A DNA stretch of 36,838 nucleotides from Sphingobium sp. Leaf26 (GTDB lineage: Bacteria; Pseudomonadota; Alphaproteobacteria; Sphingomonadales; Sphingomonadaceae). Below the pieces are notes generated by a model that saw only the letters and a list, made by a program, of their open reading frames with translations, was not told the origin of the DNA and made no database searches. Below, piece by piece: positions 33,940 through 36,838 of this stretch. Location of the stretch: the NCBI RefSeq assembly GCF_001421665.1, contig NZ_LMKV01000014.1, positions 1,013 through 37,850 on the forward strand, in the 5' to 3' direction. Made by a program: the position numbers and the translations under genes. The number at the start of each line of letters is the position of its first letter. The stretch's first letter is position 1.

Positions 33940-36633
33940 ATGATGAAACAACTGTCCAACTCGGTGTCGCACTGGCGACGACTGGTCTCTCTCTCCGCAA
34001 TGGCTTTGGCCAGTCTCCCGGCCCAACTGCTTGCCGCCGATAGCGTTTCGATCAGCAAGAACTGGCGTTTTACCAAGGGCGATCCCGCCGGCCTGACCAC
34101 CGACCTGCGCTATGACGTCCGCCCGCCCATCGAGGATGCGGGCGATGGCAAGCTGGCCGACGCCCGCCCCGACGCGGCCGTCAAGGTGGACGACAACGGC
34201 GCGAAAGTCCTCAAACCCTGGATTCTCCCCAGCGCCAATCCCTTCATCAAAGACCCCGCCAAACATCATGTCCGCCCGGCCGGCAATCCGGGCGGCGACG
34301 TCCCCTATGTGCAGGCGGGGTTCGATGACAGCGGCTGGACCCCTGTCGACCTGCCGCATGACTGGGCGATCGCCGGTCCCTTCATCAAGGATGGGCCCTA
34401 TGGCGGCATGGGTCGCCTGCCAAGCTGGGGCATCGGCTGGTATCGCAAGACGCTCGATATTCCTGCCAGCGCCAAAGGGCAGTCGATCTTCCTCGATGTC
34501 GAAGGGGCCATGTCCTACGCCACGGTGTGGCTGAACGGAAAGCTCGTCGGCGGCTGGCCCTATGGGTATAACAGCTTCCGCCTCGACCTCACCCCCTATG
34601 CCGTGGCGGGGGGCAGGAACCAACTCGCGATCCGCCTCGACAATCCCGCCGCGTCGGCGCGCTGGTATCCGGGTGGCGGCCTCTATCGCGACATCTACCT
34701 CACCACCGCGAACAAGGTCCATGTCGGCCAATGGGGCAGTACCATCCGCACGCCCAAGGTGAGCAGGGAACAGGCGACCGTTGACCTCAGCCTGACCCTC
34801 GACAATGACGGGGACAAGCCGGCGCAGGTCGAAGTCGCGACCGCGCTTTACGTGCTCGACGCGCATGGCCAGCGGACCGGCCGTCCCGTCGCCAGCATCG
34901 CGCGCCAGTCGGCCAGCATCGCGCCGGGCGAAAAGGCGGTGCTGAACGGTTCGGCCATCCTGACCAACCCGCGCCTGTGGGGACCGCCGCCGACGCAAGC
35001 GCCCAACCGCTATGTCGCCGTCTCCACCGTGACGCAGGGCGGCAAGACGATCGACACCCACGAAACCCGCTTCGGCGTGCGCGACGTGCAGTTCGATCCC
35101 GACAAGGGCGTCATCGTCAATGGCGAGCATATCCCGCTGCGCGGCGTGAACAATCATCATGACCTCGGCGCATTGGGGGCCGCTTTCAACGCCCGCGCGG
35201 CGGAGCGTCAGTTAGAAATCCTGCGCGACATGGGCACCAACGCCGTGCGCATGAGTCATAACCCACCTGCGCCCGAACTGCTCGAACTCACCGACCGCAT
35301 GGGCTTTCTGGTCATGGACGAAGTGTTCGATAGCTGGGAAAAGAAGAAGACGCCGCACGACTTCCACCTGATCTTCCCCGACTGGCATGAGGCCGACGCC
35401 CGCGCCATGCTGCGCCGCGACCGCAACCATCCCTCCATCATCCTGTGGAGCGTGGGCAATGAAGTGGGCGAACAATATGACGGCGAAGCGGGCGCGAAGA
35501 TCGGCCGCGAACTGGTCGCCATCGCGCATGAGGAAGACCCGACCCGTCCTGCCACCGGGGCTATGAATTTCGCCAAGGCGGACATGCTTCTGCCGACGAC
35601 GGTGGACGTCATCAGCCTCAACTATCAGGGTGCGGGCATTCGCGGCATCATTGGCCAGTACCCGGCTTTCCGCGCCAAATTCCCGGACAAGATGATCCTG
35701 TCGACCGAAAGCGCGTCGGCTCTCTCCAGCCGCGGCGAATATATGTTCCCGGTCGCCGGCGCGATCAGCGGCCCGGTGCGGCCATGGTCGGGCGGCAATC
35801 CCGACACGCATCAGGTATCGGCTTATGAACTCCACGCCTCCGACTTCGGCTCCTCGCCCGATCGGGTCTGGGCCGCCGACGACCAGAATCCTTATGTCGC
35901 AGGCGAATTCGTCTGGACCGGCTTCGACTATCTGGGCGAACCGACGCCCTATTATACCTCGCGCAGCAGCTATTCGGGCATTGTCGATCTGGCTGGCTTC
36001 CGCAAGGATCGCTTCTGGCTCTATCAGGCGCGCTGGCGCCCGGACCTGAAATTCGCCCATATCCTGCCGCACTGGAACTGGCCGGATCGTGTCGGGCAGA
36101 TCACCCCCGTCCATGTCTTCTCCTCGGCGGACGAAGGCGAACTGTTCGTCAACGGCAAGTCGCAGGGCAAGATCAGGAAGCGCGACTATGAATATCGCTT
36201 CCGCTGGGACTATGTCGTCTACGAACCGGGCGAGGTGAAGGTCGTCACATGGAAGAAGGGACAGCCCTGGGCGACCGAGACGATCCACACCGTGGGCGAG
36301 GCGGCGAAACTGTCGCTGACCGCCGACCGCGCCGCCATCGCCAGCGACGGCCGCGATCTCAGCTTCGTGACGCTCAAGGTTTTGGACAAGGACGGCAATG
36401 TCGTGCCGGCCGCCAAGCAGAAGGTCGACTTCTCGATCGAGGGGCCGGGCACGATCGTCGCCACCGACAATGGCGATCCGACCGACATGACCGCCTTCCC
36501 GTCGAAGAGCCGCGATGCGTTCAACGGGCGGGCGCTGGCGATCGTGAAGGCACAGCGCCCCGGCAAGATCATCCTGCGCGCCCGTGCCGAAGGGCTGGGT
36601 GAGACGCAGGTGGAGATTGGCGCAAAGCGCTGA
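33940..36633 (+). CDS. Exported GH2-family glycoside hydrolase (beta-galactosidase-like)
   Basis: The 897-residue product has a signal peptide (hydrophobic run to about residue 33, LPAQLLAA), then the GH2 order: sugar-binding domain (about 120-260; WTPVDLPHDWAI and RWYPGGGLYRDIYL), an Ig-like domain (about 265-380), and the TIM barrel from about 385. Catalytic glutamates are visible: acid/base Glu508 in WSVGNEVGEQ and nucleophile Glu590 in LSTESAS. C-terminal DUF4982-like and Ig-like domains follow (from about 735). The start may be 33940 or 33943 (two adjacent ATGs after AGGGAGAG). It probably removes beta-linked sugars from oligosaccharides in the periplasm; galactose is the family default, but glucuronide or arabinoside activity is possible. 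A LacI-type site sits in its promoter. Confidence 0.93.
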   Translation: MMKQLSNSVSHWRRLVSLSAMALASLPAQLLAADSVSISKNWRFTKGDPAGLTTDLRYDVRPPIEDAGDGKLADARPDAAVKVDDNGAKVLKPWILPSANPFIKDPAKHHVRPAGNPGGDVPYVQAGFDDSGWTPVDLPHDWAIAGPFIKDGPYGGMGRLPSWGIGWYRKTLDIPASAKGQSIFLDVEGAMSYATVWLNGKLVGGWPYGYNSFRLDLTPYAVAGGRNQLAIRLDNPAASARWYPGGGLYRDIYLTTANKVHVGQWGSTIRTPKVSREQATVDLSLTLDNDGDKPAQVEVATALYVLDAHGQRTGRPVASIARQSASIAPGEKAVLNGSAILTNPRLWGPPPTQAPNRYVAVSTVTQGGKTIDTHETRFGVRDVQFDPDKGVIVNGEHIPLRGVNNHHDLGALGAAFNARAAERQLEILRDMGTNAVRMSHNPPAPELLELTDRMGFLVMDEVFDSWEKKKTPHDFHLIFPDWHEADARAMLRRDRNHPSIILWSVGNEVGEQYDGEAGAKIGRELVAIAHEEDPTRPATGAMNFAKADMLLPTTVDVISLNYQGAGIRGIIGQYPAFRAKFPDKMILSTESASALSSRGEYMFPVAGAISGPVRPWSGGNPDTHQVSAYELHASDFGSSPDRVWAADDQNPYVAGEFVWTGFDYLGEPTPYYTSRSSYSGIVDLAGFRKDRFWLYQARWRPDLKFAHILPHWNWPDRVGQITPVHVFSSADEGELFVNGKSQGKIRKRDYEYRFRWDYVVYEPGEVKVVTWKKGQPWATETIHTVGEAAKLSLTADRAAIASDGRDLSFVTLKVLDKDGNVVPAAKQKVDFSIEGPGTIVATDNGDPTDMTAFPSKSRDAFNGRALAIVKAQRPGKIILRARAEGLGETQVEIGAKR

Positions 36634-36638
36634 ATCAG

Positions 36639-36670
36639 AAAGGGGCGGCTCCATCGGAACCGCCCCTTTT
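36639..36670. terminator. Bidirectional rho-independent terminator
   Basis: AAAGGGGCGG (36639-36648) and CCGCCCCTTT (36660-36669) pair perfectly, with a further partly paired top (CTCC/GGAA, one mismatch) and an ATC loop. The T-run on one strand and A-run on the other make it usable in both directions. It lies between the convergent GH2 and GH1 genes. Confidence 0.88.
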
Positions 36671-36676
36671 CGGCTC

Positions 36677-36838
<162 letters not shown>

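Noticed and set aside
35212..36654. 480-codon minus-strand frame across the GH2 gene
   Set aside because: It is antisense to conserved GH2 sequence, lacks motifs, and runs over the terminator hairpin.

Overview
The window is GC-rich chromosomal DNA that looks like a sphingomonad alphaproteobacterium (Sphingobium, Sphingomonas or Novosphingobium type). This rests on the TonB-dependent receptor subtype, the sets of sugar-degradation genes without a full PTS or ABC layout, Tat-exported hydrolases, and short palindromic repeats containing CCTTCGACAGGCTC and GTCATGCTGAACTTG that I recall as common in that group. No rRNA, tRNA, CRISPR array, insertion sequence or phage gene was seen.

Region 1 (1-9691) is a plant-polysaccharide (pectin-type) utilisation locus. 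It holds the 3' end of a KduD-like ketouronate dehydrogenase, a Tat-exported type B carboxylesterase, a low-GC orphan gene, a cupin and a pectate lyase in one leftward pair, then a TonB-dependent receptor and a GH43 glycosidase going right. An identical 17-bp ACCGGT-centred operator lies upstream of both the pectate lyase and the receptor, which suggests one LacI-type repressor controls both directions. A strong terminator/attenuator hairpin sits between receptor and GH43.

Region 2 (9711-14914) is phenylalanine/tyrosine catabolism: an Lrp/AsnC regulator divergent from phhA-hppD-hmgA-fahA, with an AT-rich palindrome in the shared promoter. maiA, phhB and an aromatic aminotransferase are not in the window.

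Region 3 (14898-32701) is a complete-looking Wzx/Wzy-type exopolysaccharide locus in two divergent arms that start at an AT-rich control region (25609-25930). The left arm encodes the initiating sugar-phosphate transferase, a beta-propeller lipoprotein, an RfbF/RfbG-like CDP-sugar pair, glycosyltransferases, the Wza export lipoprotein, a Wzz chain-length protein without kinase domain, and a methyltransferase. The right arm encodes an unusual zinc-ribbon plus degenerate BY-kinase protein, a Wzy-like polymerase, a Wzx-like flippase, two glycosyltransferases and a UDP-glucuronate decarboxylase (UDP-xylose source). Nearly all junctions overlap by 1-11 bases, so each arm reads as one translationally coupled operon. 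Both ends of the locus overlap tail-to-tail with the flanking genes.

Region 4 (32682-36838) returns to sugar hydrolysis: an exported ThuA-domain protein, divergent from a large exported GH2 glycosidase with a LacI-type operator in its promoter, a bidirectional terminator, and the 3' end of a leftward GH1 beta-glucosidase cut by the window edge.

The most unusual item is the zinc-ribbon/pseudo-BY-kinase protein at 25931-26764. The second is the beta-propeller lipoprotein placed inside the polysaccharide assembly operon. All assignments are from reading the sequence; no database search was run.
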